From: Malachius bipustulatus
Taxonomy: Eukaryota; Arthropoda; Insecta; Coleoptera; Melyridae
Length of the DNA stretch: 64,000 nt
Direction: 5' to 3'
Assembly (NCBI GenBank): GCA_910589415.1
Contig: OU342639.1
Location: forward strand, 19,538,268 to 19,602,267
The position numbers and the translations under genes were made by a program. Each line of letters opens with the position of its first letter. Positions within the stretch are counted from its first letter, which is position 1. The notes beneath the pieces are model-generated. The model was given only the letters and a program-made list of their open reading frames with translations. It was not told the origin of the DNA and did not search any database. Of the stretch, positions 10,261-21,930 are shown piece by piece.

Positions 10261-13130
10261 TATTTTTCCCCTCTAGGGGTTAAATAGTTCGTTTCAAATT
10301 ATAAAACTGAAAAGTTCATTATTTTCACAAGGAGATGATCAGAAACTGATCAGAACCTGGAAAGACATAAGATATAAAATAGCCATGTATTTAGTGGCGA
10401 AATTATATCCACAACGAGCAGGAATAAGTCTTGCAACGGTGTCGAAAATAATCAAACTCCAGAGTGAATATTACGAAGGCGTAAAAAGATGTTGTATGAT
10501 ATATGATGTATGATATTAAGATTAACCATCGATCGTATCTTAGGAACAGGAACTATTCGTTCTTGCTAACAGAGTGTTCGACATTTTGGGAATTCAACCC
10601 AAATTTTTTTATATACCTTTCATAAAAAAATTATTTTTTTCGATAATTAAAAAAACACAACAATCAACTTAAATCATCAGGCCAACGTTGATTTAAATCA
10701 AATTTTGAATAAAAATTTTAGTCTAAGAATAGTAGCAATTTTTTCAAAATTATCTAGATAGAAAAATCTTTCTAGTTCTAAGCTGCTGTAGAAATGACCA
10801 CATTTTAACATTCAATTTAACTAAAAAAAAGGAAGTGCCTAACATATTTTGAAGTTCCACTTGACATATCGAAACCATATCAGTGAGAAATTTTGCTGTG
10901 AAATAGAATCTCAGGCCACAAGATCTGTCCTGAAGACAAAGAAGTGAACTTTAAACCTAGCACGTGCTTCAATGGAACAAGCAAAAACAGGTTATTCAGA
11001 AAACAAGTCCTCGAGACTTGAAGGCATTATTGTGAAAGCCACTCTACAAAGACGATGCAGCCACAGCTAGCAACAGAAAGAAACAATCTATTTTTTTATT
11101 ATTGAAACGCCGTCCTGTCGTCTAGTCCGCGACATTTTATTTTTACAGCTTAGAAGTGTAATGGAGATTGAATTGTGAAAAGTAGATACTTGTCCATCTA
11201 GTCTTGATATAATCTTGAGAATAATTGATGAGAAATATGTGTAAGCAGTGATTTTACGGACTTAGAATGTCTTGGCAGAAACCACTTCATTGATAAAATA
11301 TTGTTTTGGACCTTTGAAACTTGATATTGTTTTAAGGTACACCATTCATATTAATAGAAACACTCTTTAAAATTTTTTTCACTGAATAATGTCAGGGGAG
11401 ATCCTTAAAGGTTTATAAACATAGCATATACGGGAGTGTCTTCTCTGCGTCTTCTACGAAGAATTCATATTTCATTTGCACATTCTAATAAAAATTTACA
11501 CTGGCAAAAAGTACGTCTCGTGACTCAGGATCTAGTTATGAAACAATATTGAGCTACAATTTTAGGAAAAACTCTCTATATAGATTCATGAGTATAAAAG
11601 TAGTTCATTGTCATATCAGTTATCATACTTGTGAGATATTACGCGATCTCCCTGTATGTCTAGGTGGAGAAGAATTGAGACTAAAAATAAGGCCAGGAAT
11701 ATCATTAGTAAAGTTCTTGTATTAATTGTAATTTCGAGATGGAATAAACAGGGCCAATCCTTGCGCAGTATCAGGGATTGTTGGTTCCATAGGTCTTGGA
11801 GAGATAGATCAGAGAACAGTCGCAGCAGGGTCGGTCTTTGATTTGTTGTTGATTTGCTTGAGTGTTCGACGACCCTCTATCATTTCCACTGTGAAAGTAA
11901 ATTTGTTGCGCTCCAGAGAGCCGCCAAAGGTCTGCGACGTTATTAGGGGATTTAGGTTATATTAAGGCACGGTTTTGCTAGAAAAAGGAAAAATCGTAGG
12001 GTATTGCAAGTTTCTTATTTTGTTCTTTACTAGCGCTGAAATAGACTGAAACAGCGTCTGATAAATTGTTGATGAAAAGATAAGATAAAATTTTCTTCCA
12101 CTGTAATATAACACGTCATGTAACTTACTAAGGTATTTTGTGGCGTTTAGTGGTGCTCTTAGCGATAAAATTTTCTATATCACTTACTTTAAAAATATGT
12201 GGATGTTTTTCATTAATATTATTTGCGATTGTGTGCTGATATAATGATATATCGATAGCAAGGGAAAAGTAATTTATTTGAATGCTTTCGAAAATGAGTT
12301 TGATACCGTTGTAAGTTGTTCCTCGAAGGACGTAGAAAAAGCTCTTGAAGGAAGTCGACCATCGTCGGCTGTTCTATTCAGAGAACGACAAATCACAGGC
12401 CTGCAATACCTTCAGGAAATTCGAATCAATTTACTTTCAGCACCTTCTCTGAATGTTGAATGGACTGTTTGATGTTGCGGAATTACTTTCTTTCTCTTTT
12501 TTAAAAGTCAATTATGACAGTTTAGGCAAGTAACGCGAGATAAGATTTATTGTAACGGAAAGCTTATGAGAAAATCACTGTTTTTCATTGTATTTTTTAG
12601 GATCCTTCAAAAAATTAAAGCGAAAATCATATCACGGTAGGTATCTTATTCATCCGTCGTCTTAATAAATTGTTACAAAAATGACTGCATCGATTGAGCT
12701 GAAATTTGAAATATATTATAGTCAAACAAAATTAACTAATAATGTCACTAAATAAATAATACAATCCAAATGTTTTCTCTAATTAGAGTAATATAAACAT
12801 TTGAAATCTTTTCAAATTTTTTAAAATTATTATTTTGTAACTTTTTTTTATTATTCACTCTAATTAAAATGATCACCTAATTTCCAAGTAAATTAAAATT
12901 GAAAATATGATTGAATATCTTCGGTCAATGTTAACAAAGACTTTTAAATTAACTCTTTACTAACAGTAGTGTACTCAAGACTTGGAACTGTTCACTGAAA
13001 AATTTAAATTGAAGTTAAACTCCTACCTCCTTAAGTCAAATTTCTAGATAATTCTTTTTTGTACCTATTGGTTTTCTTTTACTTTCATAAGCTATTGAAC
13101 TAATTCTTAAAGATTTCCCAAATCTGCTAT
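10261..13130. other. AT-rich non-coding stretch
   Basis: No gene, transposon end or tandem array recognised. Reading frames here (for example 12,278-12,472) are short, isolated and dissimilar to anything known. Confidence 0.45.
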
Positions 13131-14128
13131 ACAGGGTGCACCATGTATCCTTCTCTATATTGCTATCTCCTAACGCTAACAGATACAGGGTCGGTTAAAC
13201 AAATCCAAAGGAGCGCAATTTTGTGGCCATCTCGATTCCGTCGAGACATATATACAAGATATCTGTGACCGTTCCTGAAATATCCTGAAAAAACTGAAAA
13301 ATCGAGATTTCTTATTTTTGCCATATCTTTTTTATTATTGGAGATTAATGAATAATTTTTTGTGGGCTTACATAAGTCGGCAAGAGCTACCCATCTGACA
13401 TTTCAAAAATTTTCAAAGCCGACTAGATCCCAGAATTTTTATAGTCAACTTTCGTTTTTCTTATGGCCACCATAGTGTTTTTTTATGTTGTTCGGTATAA
13501 AAAAAATCATAAAAACAAAAAATTGTTAAACTTCAAACAATAAATAAAATTTTTTTTTATTCTTCTTTTTTCTTTACAAAGAATAAAACTTTTTAGACCG
13601 AATTTCATTGATAAATTAAAAAACCATAAGGCAAGCACTATTTCGGCGTATTTTATAAATGTTGACGTTTTTCGACGATTTTTTTGAAAAAAGAAGAATA
13701 AAAATAAAAAAAATTTTTTTTTTAAAGTTTATTAATTTTTGGTTTCCATTATTTTTTTCATATTGAACGACATAAAAAAATAATATGGCGGCCATAAGAA
13801 AAACGAAAGTTGACTGTGAAAACTCTTGGATCTAGTAGGCCTTGAAAATTTTTTAAATGACAGATGGGTAGCTCTTGACGGCTTATATAAGCCTACAAAA
13901 AATTATTTATTAATCTCCAATAATAAAAAAGATATGAGGAAAATAAGAAATCTCAATTTTTCAGTTTTTTCAGGATAATTCAGGAACGGTCACAGATATC
14001 TCGCATGTTTTGACGGATTCGAGATGGCCACAAATCTGCGCATCTTTTCTCTTATTTAACGGACCCTGTATCTCTTAGCGTTCAGGAGATAGCAATATAG
14101 AGAAGGATACATGGTGCACCCTGTAGAG
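13131..14128. mobile_element. 1-kb palindromic TA-flanked foldback element (CAGGGTG ends)
   Basis: The element begins TA-CAGGGTGCACCATGTATC and ends with its reverse complement, GATACATGGTGCACCCTG-TA. Arms of about 450 bp mirror each other almost throughout. Paired landmarks include CTATATTGCTATCTCCT, GATATCTGTGACCGTTCCTG, CTGAAAAAACTGAAAAAT, TATTATTGGAGATTAAT, AAGAGCTACCCATCTG and CAACTTTCGTTTTTCTTATG. A spacer of about 90 bp near 13,590-13,680 has no mirror. TA target duplication with CAGGGTG termini fits Tc1/mariner-superfamily non-autonomous elements. There is no transposase frame. Arm identity is high enough that it should form a cruciform. Confidence 0.85.
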
Positions 14129-14633
14129 CGAGCGTCAGGTCTGGTTCTAAAAAAATCTGAAATGATGTCATTTCTTCCTGAAGCTAACTCTTTGGTCCAT
14201 ATAAGTTCTAGATAATAATTCTTGGGCTGTATTCGTGCTACCTACAGCTAAATTGAATTTCAGCGGAGGTTCTGAAAGCAAGAATGATCGAAAGTCAATG
14301 CCCAATGAATCGGGTTGAGGTTCGAACAGTCAGAAATCATCAACTAGCGGCTAGGCAGTTGGAAGAAGTCGGAGGTTTATATACTCATTAATTGTTTACA
14401 TAACTTGAAACAATTATTAACTATATTATATTCAGTGTACCTACTTGTCGTCCATTCTGAGAGGGATACGACTAGCAGCGTCCGCTCTGTCCTGCGTGGT
14501 ATATGTTGTCTCGTTTGTTCCATTCAAGTTATTCATTTATTTCTATAGTACCTATGTAATCTTCTTGATGAGTTTTGCCTGTAATATGTAGGTAGTATTG
14601 AACTTGAAACATCAATGCTATAGAGTGGATTAT
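14129..14633. other. Unique non-coding spacer
   Basis: No reading frame or repeat recognised between the two flanking repeat blocks. Confidence 0.4.
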
Positions 14634-14830
14634 ACAGGGCGATTTTCAACACCTGAAATATACAGATATCTTGAAAAGTGATGCGCACTCTGGGGAAAAA
14701 TGTTTTCTACAAAAGTGGTTTTGTTCAATAGGAGACATCTTTTAAACAAAAAACACCCTGCAGCCCTCACCCCTTGCGAGGGAGTGGAAGTAACTTTGAA
14801 ATTTTTGAAATAAAATATTTTTAAAATATT
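14634..14830 (+). repeat. CAGGGCG repeat unit, first copy
   Basis: Starts TA-CAGGGCGATTTTCAAC and contains GCACTCTGGGGAAAAATG, ACAAAAGTGGTTTTGTTCA, GGAGACATC and CCCTCACCCCTTGCGAGGGA. The same ordered strings recur at 15,407-15,612. The internal AACACCCTGCAG near 14,750 is an imperfect reverse complement of the start, so a unit of about 125 bp with terminal inverted repeats is likely. Confidence 0.65.
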
Positions 14831-14861
14831 GAAATAATTTTGAAATAAAACATATTTTTTT

Positions 14862-15267
14862 AATAAAAAAAAGAGGAAGCATCGGTATTAACTGTCTAGG
14901 TAAGACATAGTCGCTCTACTCTGGTACTTTGGCTTCGAGAACGAACTCATACATCCGCAGACACATTAATAGAGAAAATACTTGGTTAGCGGACTGCTGA
15001 ACCTTGTCAAAGGAACGGAGCTCTTCTAACCAAGGAAAATCTAAATGTGAGAAATACAATAAGCCCGCTGGCTTCAGTGTTTGGGACCACATAGACCATC
15101 TCTCACATTTAGTTAAAATACCAAATACCAAATACCAATAGAGAAAATGAATAGTTTTATAAACGAATACAAACAACCAAGCCGAGCTGGGACTCGAATC
15201 ACAGACGTTTGCCAGCGTCAATGGCTTCAGTGAGTGACCTTATTAAACGCTGCGCCACCGCCCGCAC
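14862..15267 (-). repeat. tRNA-derived SINE, copy 2 (full-length-looking)
   Basis: Read on the minus strand it starts GCGGGCGGTGGCGCAGCG, with a box A-like GGTGGCGCAGCG, followed by a box B-like GATTCGAGTCCC and CAGCTCGGCTTGGTTGTTTG. It ends GTCTTACCTAGACAGTTAA, then ACCGATGCTTCCTC and a T-rich tract. That is the order of a tRNA head, unrelated body and shared tail. A triple ATACCAA stutter lies at about 15,118-15,138. It separates the two halves of the surrounding CAGGGCG repeats and probably inserted between them. Confidence 0.8.
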
Positions 15268-15299
15268 ATTATTTTTTATTGCAAATTAGTATACCTAAA

Positions 15300-15830
15300 G
15301 CGACAAAAATACGTAAGGTTTTACTGACACGTTTTTTGCGATTATTCATAGATCGCTCTCTGTAATCGAGAAAATTTGATTTTTTTCACTTCTGCTAATA
15401 TCTCGAAAAGTAAGCACTCTGTGGAAAAAGGTTTTGTACAAAAGTGGTTTTGTTCAGTGGGAGACATCATTTGAACACAAAACCGCCAAGCACTCTGTGG
15501 AAAAATGTTTTTTAAAAAGTGGTTTTGTTCAGTGGGAGATATCGATTGAATACAAAAACCGCCCTGAACCCCTCACCCCTTGCGAAAGAGTGGGGATAAC
15601 TGTGAAATTTTAAACAACCCCTATTTTATATTACGAATTCGTATTCAGTGAAAACAATGTTTCAGATAAGTCTAACGCATTTATTTGTTGTTGAATACGA
15701 ATTCGAAATAAACAATAGAGGTTGTTTAAAATTTCAAAGTTACACCTACTCTCTTTCAACTCGATTACAGCGTCATCTATGATTAATCGCAAAAAATATT
15801 TTAGTAAAGTCTCACGCATTTTTTACTCTT
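15300..15830. repeat. Compound inverted repeat with an internal 79-bp tandem duplication
   Basis: Outer arms: 15,305-15,372 (with TTTTTTGCGATTATTCATAG and CTGTAATCGAG) mirrors 15,752-15,830 (CTCGATTACAG and CTATGATTAATCGCAAAAAA). Inner arms: AAATTTTAAACAACC...CGAATTCGTATTCAGTG (about 15,604-15,650) mirrors TGAATACGAATTCG...GGTTGTTTAAAATTT (about 15,692-15,742). Between the left outer and inner arms the unit GCACTCTGTGGAAAAA...GTGGTTTTGTTCAGTGGGAG is present twice in tandem, starting near 15,408 and 15,487. This is a foldback element of the CAGGGCG family. Confidence 0.75.
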
Positions 15831-16874
15831 ATGAAGTTCGACGCGTGGTGAAGCGGGTTATAGCGCCGCTCAGGTGGAACAGGTACATAAAAAACATGAT
15901 CTATTTTTGACGCGTCTTGAAGCAAACTGAAGCGAGGTAAAGCGCTAGTGAAAACCGGCCCTAAATCTAAACCGACGTGAAAGAATACTTTCCATCTCTC
16001 GTTATTTTACAAGTGTTGCTATAAATTTGATTCAACTGTCGGAAGTAAAACAATTGTTAGAGCACCGCATAAACATAAGTTCGTTAAGTCCTATGTAACT
16101 GGATCAGCACGATATGTAAATGTGTTGGAAATTCGATGCACCGTGTTTGGTGTCTGCACACATGAAGGAGCCAACAGGATGAAGTGAGTGAAGTGGCCGT
16201 GCCCTATCCCGTTTTACGTGTGACATGTGCTCACGCTACCACCGCACAGAAGTGGTGAATTTTGCCAGGCGTGTCGTTGATAATTCATTTTCACGCGTCA
16301 GGCGTTAAATTACTGATTTAACAGTGACTTAAATACCACCGCAATCGCCCTACTAAATGCCGTAATTAACTATTTTCCTTTCCGACGGTGCATCTGACAG
16401 TCCGGCAAGCAGAGCAAGACACCAATACCAGTCCCGGCACGAAACAGCCTGATCGATCAATCTCGTCCCATCTAAACATTTACCCACCCCCTGGAGTGAT
16501 GTCCGTCCGCGATATCGCGCTTTTACCGACAATGCATGCCCGGAGCCGGACGAGAACGTAGGCATTACAAGAGGGGTAATTAAATGATGGTAATCGGATA
16601 TGTCCGCTTCTCGCGAAAAATTACCCCGGCAAATTGTTTTCCCATGAGCGATGCACACACGAACAGCCAAAATGAAATAACCATGAATTTTCATTCTCTT
16701 TTCAAGTCGGAAAATGAATTATTACGTAACGGTAACTATAGGTATATCAATACACTATAAGCAAGATAAGTTTCACTGATAAAGAATAAAACAGAAGTGT
16801 CTCGCTGCTGTCAGTGAGCCATAATATAAAGATTTATTTTATGTATATCTGAAAAACTCATTATACAATATTAT
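15831..16874. other. Balanced-composition non-coding block
   Basis: Between about 15,960 and 16,700 the sequence is neither AT-rich nor repetitive. Long frames occur on one strand (for example 16,353-16,694 minus) but their translation resembles no family. The look is that of conserved regulatory DNA or unique intron. Conservation in relatives would decide. Confidence 0.3.
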
Positions 16875-17105
16875 TTTTTTTATAAAGATGGAATATCGGT
16901 TCTAACTGTGTATAGGTAAGACAATCGTTCCACTTGGGCTTCGAGAACTTGCTCATTCAACACCTAGATATATTTCTCTACTACTTATATTAATAGGTTA
17001 ATAGACGAACACAAACATCCATGGCGAGACTGAAATTCGAACCTAGTCGGGGGTAGTCGCAGTAATTTAGTTGCGAACATGCTGAGTCGATGCGCTGTCG
17101 CCCGC
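16875..17105 (-). repeat. tRNA-derived SINE, copy 3
   Basis: On the minus strand it runs GCGGGCGACAGCGCATCGAC (box A region), GGTTCGAATTTCAG (box B region), CATGGATGTTTGTGTTCG, then CAAGTTCTCGAAGCCC and GTCTTACCTATACACAG. It ends with AACCGATATTCCATC and a T-rich tract. The order and strings match copy 2, but it is shorter and more diverged. Confidence 0.78.
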
Positions 17106-19181
17106 TTCAAGTTTCGCATTAAACGCAGCAAAGTTTAGATAAGTAGGTATAAGTACTCTGTTAATATTGATCTGAGAATTGAAAGATGAATAGGTCACTT
17201 TGCCAAGCTAAACCAAATCAAGCTGTTAGTGTAATGTGAAGCACGTGCTGAAGATGACAGCAATCATGCACGTACCGGGTGGCGAAAGCCGTTAATTTCG
17301 TGGTAAGTACCTTGATGATAAAAGATCTTTGTTCAAAATAATTGTGTAGTTCGTCAGCACAGAGTACCTTGGAGTCGCGGTTCCTCAATTTAAAAGGCTT
17401 TAGCCATTTAAACATCTTATTATAGTAATAATAATATGAATAAAGTATTTCGGAGTGCTCCTAGATAGGTGTTTTTTATTGGGAGGACACACATCTTCAC
17501 CAAACGCAAGCAGCCGGGGCTAAAACTTCGAGATTTGTCAACCTTCGGGTCGGCTGCCTGCGGCAGTCAATTTCAACATTATAATAATGTGCCACATCTT
17601 CGTTTTGCGCCGTTTTCAAATTTGACAAGGTTTTCAAAGTTCACTGATTAAGCCGGATATCATCAAATACAATCAAAGTATTAAACTGCACCAGCTATAT
17701 CACCTTATGTTACAACCTGTAACGACGAAGCGACATAATTTACAGGTTTTGATGGTGTTTTTTTTGTCTCCTTAAGACACAATTTGTTTATTATATCGTC
17801 GTTAATTGACACAGGTAGAACTATTTATAACCTTTAATAACTTTCATTTAAATAAGTTTCAAATAATAATTATTAATGATGATCAGACAAGGTAAATTCG
17901 AGCAAACAACGAGGTGGAAGAATTGGCGTGTTTTCAATTTCACATAGGGCTTTATGTTTGATGACTATGAGGAGGAATTACCGGTACTGAGAACCCGGTG
18001 CAAATACCTATAAATTCGCGAAGCATGGATGCTGATGGCAGGTGACTTGGCGAAGGAGTTATGGAGGCCGGGTTGTGTTGTGCTTTGTATGGAGCTCACG
18101 GCTTGTCCTGCCCCGCTGGTTGCTTCCAGCACCCGACTACTCCTGTCCCGGTTTTTAGCTGAAGGGACTAAAACGGGAGAACGACTGCAGGCATTGCCAG
18201 TGCGAGAGTGCCATGCCCCTAGCGTTATTATTAGGACGATGGCGGGACAATTGCTGATTTCAATTTCGCTTGCAAATGACGCCGTTTCGCCTCTCGCTGA
18301 TGTATTTTCAGGCTAATTCGCCGCGTAATCGTCTTTACTACTTACGCTATCTCGTTATGAAACACAATCGCCGTCGATCTACGAATAAAAAGACCGCTTG
18401 CGCGGTTACATGCAATGTTTCCCCTCTAGTCGGGTCTGAACCCAGGCCGAGGTAATGTCGCTGAAATGGCGCTTTATCTGGATAATAGCCTCCGGGACGT
18501 TGCATAAACATTCCCTTCTCACCGTGACTCATTTACAATTGTTTGGCGCTTCGCTTCCAATCTTTACAAAGCAAACACTGTGCAGGCATCAGGTTGACAC
18601 CATCATGCACAGGCTTCTTATTCCATTTTTACGAGCTACCACATATGGCACATCAATACGTTTTGGAAAAATATGCTGCCCATATGTGTAAAAATTAACA
18701 ACAATCCCCAATAATTTCACCAATTCCATAATTTCTTAGAGAAGTCGTTCGTTAAAACGACCTACTATTTGCTGAAATGGATCGTTAAGATAGAACGCGA
18801 TAGGTAACGCTGCTACTAATAAAACTCGGAGATATCGACTGTAACATGTCAGAGAAACAAAAGAGCGAGAAGATTCAAAAAAAATATTTTTTGGTATTTT
18901 CATATTTCGCTTGCTGAAATGCTACCATGTTCCCGAGATGGGTTTTCTTGGTGAGGTAAATTTATACAGACCCTAAAGTGTTTTTTAAAGCGTAATCGGA
19001 CGTCAAAAATCTTACAAAATGTTCAATTTTTTACCTTAAAAAAATTGCCTATTACCTACTATTGGGCTGCAATTATCATTGGTAAATGAGTTTGGACTGT
19101 GGAGGAATATTTTTGACATAATATTTGTAATAATAATAAGTATGATTGATGATTTATTCACACTACCAACAAATAACATAC
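17106..19181. other. Non-coding; GC-balanced block at about 17.9-18.6 kb
   Basis: No recognised gene. The 17,960-18,560 part has higher GC and open frames on both strands, including one at 18,029-18,316 whose translation has no recognisable domain. I treat it as unique, possibly regulatory sequence. Confidence 0.3.
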
Positions 19182-19577
19182 AGGGTGAGTCAAATTCGAG
19201 CTACATCATTGGAATCTCGGAAACTGTAAAAGTTACGGACTCGGTTAGATTGGGGCAAATTTGCTAAATTTTATGCTTAATAAGAATATTAATTTTCTTA
19301 TTTTAGCCATATTTTTTAATTATTGGAAATTAATAATTGATTTTTTCCAAATTAATCTACATTAAAAGAAAAAGTTTTCATTCAATTACGTTAATATGAA
19401 CTCACATTACCCAGATGTGGTTAAAATAAGAAATTTTGATTTTTCAGTTTTTTCAGGATATTTCTACAACGACTAAAAATGTCCTGGATTTTTTTCAGGT
19501 GCTTCTCGCATAAAATTTAGCAACTTCTATGGTTTCCGAAATCTCAATAATGCAGCTCGAATTTAACTCACCGTGTA
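19182..19577. mobile_element. TA-flanked CAGGGTG MITE, about 396 bp
   Basis: The left end, TA-CAGGGTGAGTCAAATTCG then AGCT[A/G]CAT[C/T]ATTG and TCGGAAAC, is mirrored at the right end by CAATAATGCAGCTCG and AATTTAACTCACCGTG-TA. Terminal inverted repeats are about 55-60 bp with a few mismatches. Inside, CCTGAAAAAACTGAAAAAT (in reverse complement) and TTAATTATTGGAAATTAAT match the arms of the 13.1-kb palindrome, so the two belong to one family. There is no coding capacity. Confidence 0.8.
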
Positions 19578-21695
19578 TACCTAGCACATGAATCTTTGGA
19601 CACTTTTCGCCTTTATAAAGGCAAATTTTAAAGCTGTTTGACAATAAAGCCATCTTGAGAGATGTGCCGATCCTCAGAAAAGGGTATCATCCGAAAGAAA
19701 ATAATTGTAAAATAATATCTATGCTGTGTCGGATTTTAAGTGACCTATATGGCTCCTTGCCATCTAGTGGATGGCAGTATTACTAATCATGTCACCACTA
19801 AAGTGTCTAGACTTAAAGCGACTCGATTTTTACTCAATTTGCGGTCGTTCATTGAAACAACCAATTGATATTTCAATTGCCTGCAGAGGGAGTAAATCTC
19901 CAGCAGAGAATAATAAATGTTCATTATAAAAAATTTAAATATCCCTTGCATTTTTTCCTTATTACACATAACATAAACGGAAGTACCATGTAGCTTTTAA
20001 AATATTATTAAATCCTGTATATACATTACCTTTGTTTATTGGTAAATATAGAAATTTGAGTACAAACACTTCCCCCATAAAAATGTTTTGTTGCTGCGCA
20101 AATATTGTTTAGAGCTGTTTAAAAAACATCTCCAGATCTCCAGAATATCAATAAAAGTCAGGCTCTGTATGTCTACAAACATTCATGAGCTAGACAGGGA
20201 TTCGCGACACTTCCTTGATGACCGTAAATAAAATGGAGTTTCTATTCTATTGGTCATCAAATAAGGAGCGCGTTCGTCAGCGCAAGTCAGTTTAGTCTTA
20301 GTCTTGCAGCCAAGAAGAGCTTCCAATGATATTAAAGTAGAAGTGATTATTATCATGTGTTTTACATTTAATAAATGTAGACTGTAACATTTTTATAAAG
20401 TTCTGTGAGGCTAATCAGGAGAAACAAAATTCGCTACAAAATGTTTGTATAGAATATGACTTTTTGTCATGACTCTATCAATATAGGTAACCTATACCTA
20501 CACAGGGGTGGTCCAGAGTTTTAGTAAAGAAAATGCTGTTTAAGAAAATATCTACCTATTTTTTTTTTAGGTCGTCTGTCTTGCGAGAGTTTTATCAGAA
20601 GAGTCGACAGATTATTGATCATGACGAAAGGTTGGTTGTTGAGTGCCGGTTAAGTGTGTTGGAGTATTTATCATACTTAGCAAAAGGTTTTTGTAAGCAT
20701 TACTGGCCGAGAATTCAGAGTGTAAGCAGAGAAAATATCGAGGCTTTAAAATGAGCTGAGGATCGTCATAATAAGTAATATAAATGGGCATTATTTAGAG
20801 ACACGCTGAAAGAATTAGCGTAGTCAAATTTTCTGCAACGTTAAGGCTTGTCGTGTCGATTTCCTTTATTTTATTTCTTGAAAAGTTTCTTGAAAAGCTT
20901 GAAAATTTTTTATTTTTTTAAAATTTGATATTTAAAAATTCAAAGAAACGGATTATAAATAATGCAGGATCATTATAATTTCACAGAATTGTTGAAATAA
21001 TAAATTAAAAAATCCAGACAGTGTACTATTAAGGCGTGAACGATATTTGTAATTGCAAGGGAGAAGGAGCAAATCGTCGAATGACTTTGGTAGCAATTAT
21101 CGCTCGTCTCCAACTAGGTGTTTACTCAATCGGCGGAGCGTTTGAATAGCTGCTGAATCTGCAGATAATCCGGCAATTTAGGAGACACTTGCAGACCATT
21201 TGGGTAAACAATCAGACATACGGGGTAATGCGAACAAATGCCCGTTTCTCATCGCTCCTTTCCTGCTACCATAGCCACCATATCTCTCCTCTCGTCTCTG
21301 ATGATTACACTTAGGGCGAGTCCTATTTTTACACTCTCCGGCTCTATCTTCATTTCGAGTGCCATCTAATTGTAATCACGATTAAGCGATCATTATGTAG
21401 AACAACATACCATGGGAAGGGCCATTAAATGATTCCCTGAAAGGATGGAGAAAAATCTTACAGTGGTTGTATAGATTGATTCCGATTTAAAAATATATCT
21501 CTCAAATACGGTATGTTTAGAGTTCAATAAGGCTTACGTGTTTTCATGATTGAAAAAAAAAACTCACATAATAAATACCAACTGAATTTGGGAAGATTAG
21601 CATATGAGAGTAGTGAGGGGAAGAGATAGCAGCATTCATTAATATATTTTTTTAATCAGTAATATATGTAAGTTATGTAATATAGATTCAGATAT
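19578..21695. other. Non-coding; balanced block at 21.05-21.42 kb
   Basis: No gene recognised. At 20,270-20,400 a TCAGTTTAGTC initiator-like string and a later AATAAATG resemble the core of an LTR, but no paired ends or target duplication were found. The 21,050-21,420 block, with TAATTGTAATCACGATTAAG, has the feel of homeodomain-rich regulatory sequence. This is impression, not proof. Confidence 0.3.
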
Positions 21696-21898
21696 TATAC
21701 AGGATAAGTCATTTTAATCTTCAAACCCTGATATCTCTGTTAGTTGGTAAGCCAGATACAAAAAAATTGTGCAGACATATGTTGTGCAGGATAATGCGGG
21801 GGTCATCTGACTGTACTGAAGACTTTGACCTATAGTAGACCAATTTCAAAGCTATTTGAAAAGCGATATAATTTTTTAAATAGGACACCCTGTATATA
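21696..21898. mobile_element. Short CAGGGTG-type element, about 200 bp
   Basis: Left end TA-CAGGATAAGTCATTTTAA and right end TTTAAATAGGACACCCTG-TA are imperfect inverted copies of the consensus CAGGGTGTCC...TTTAA. The interior (CCCTGATATCTCTGTTAG and so on) is unique. It lies immediately 3' of the LINE fragment that follows. Confidence 0.55.
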
Positions 21899-21930
21899 TT
21901 TTTTTACATTTACTTAGGAAATCCAATACA

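Noticed and set aside
16353..16694. 113-codon minus-strand frame
   Set aside because: No domain, signal or repeat of known type; could be chance in a GC-balanced block.
18029..18316. 95-codon plus-strand frame
   Set aside because: Composition-driven open frame with no recognisable feature.
20168..20391. Solo LTR (initiator-like TCAGTTTAGTC and AATAAATG before TGTAACA)
   Set aside because: No matching flanking duplication and no second LTR; the short motifs alone are not enough.
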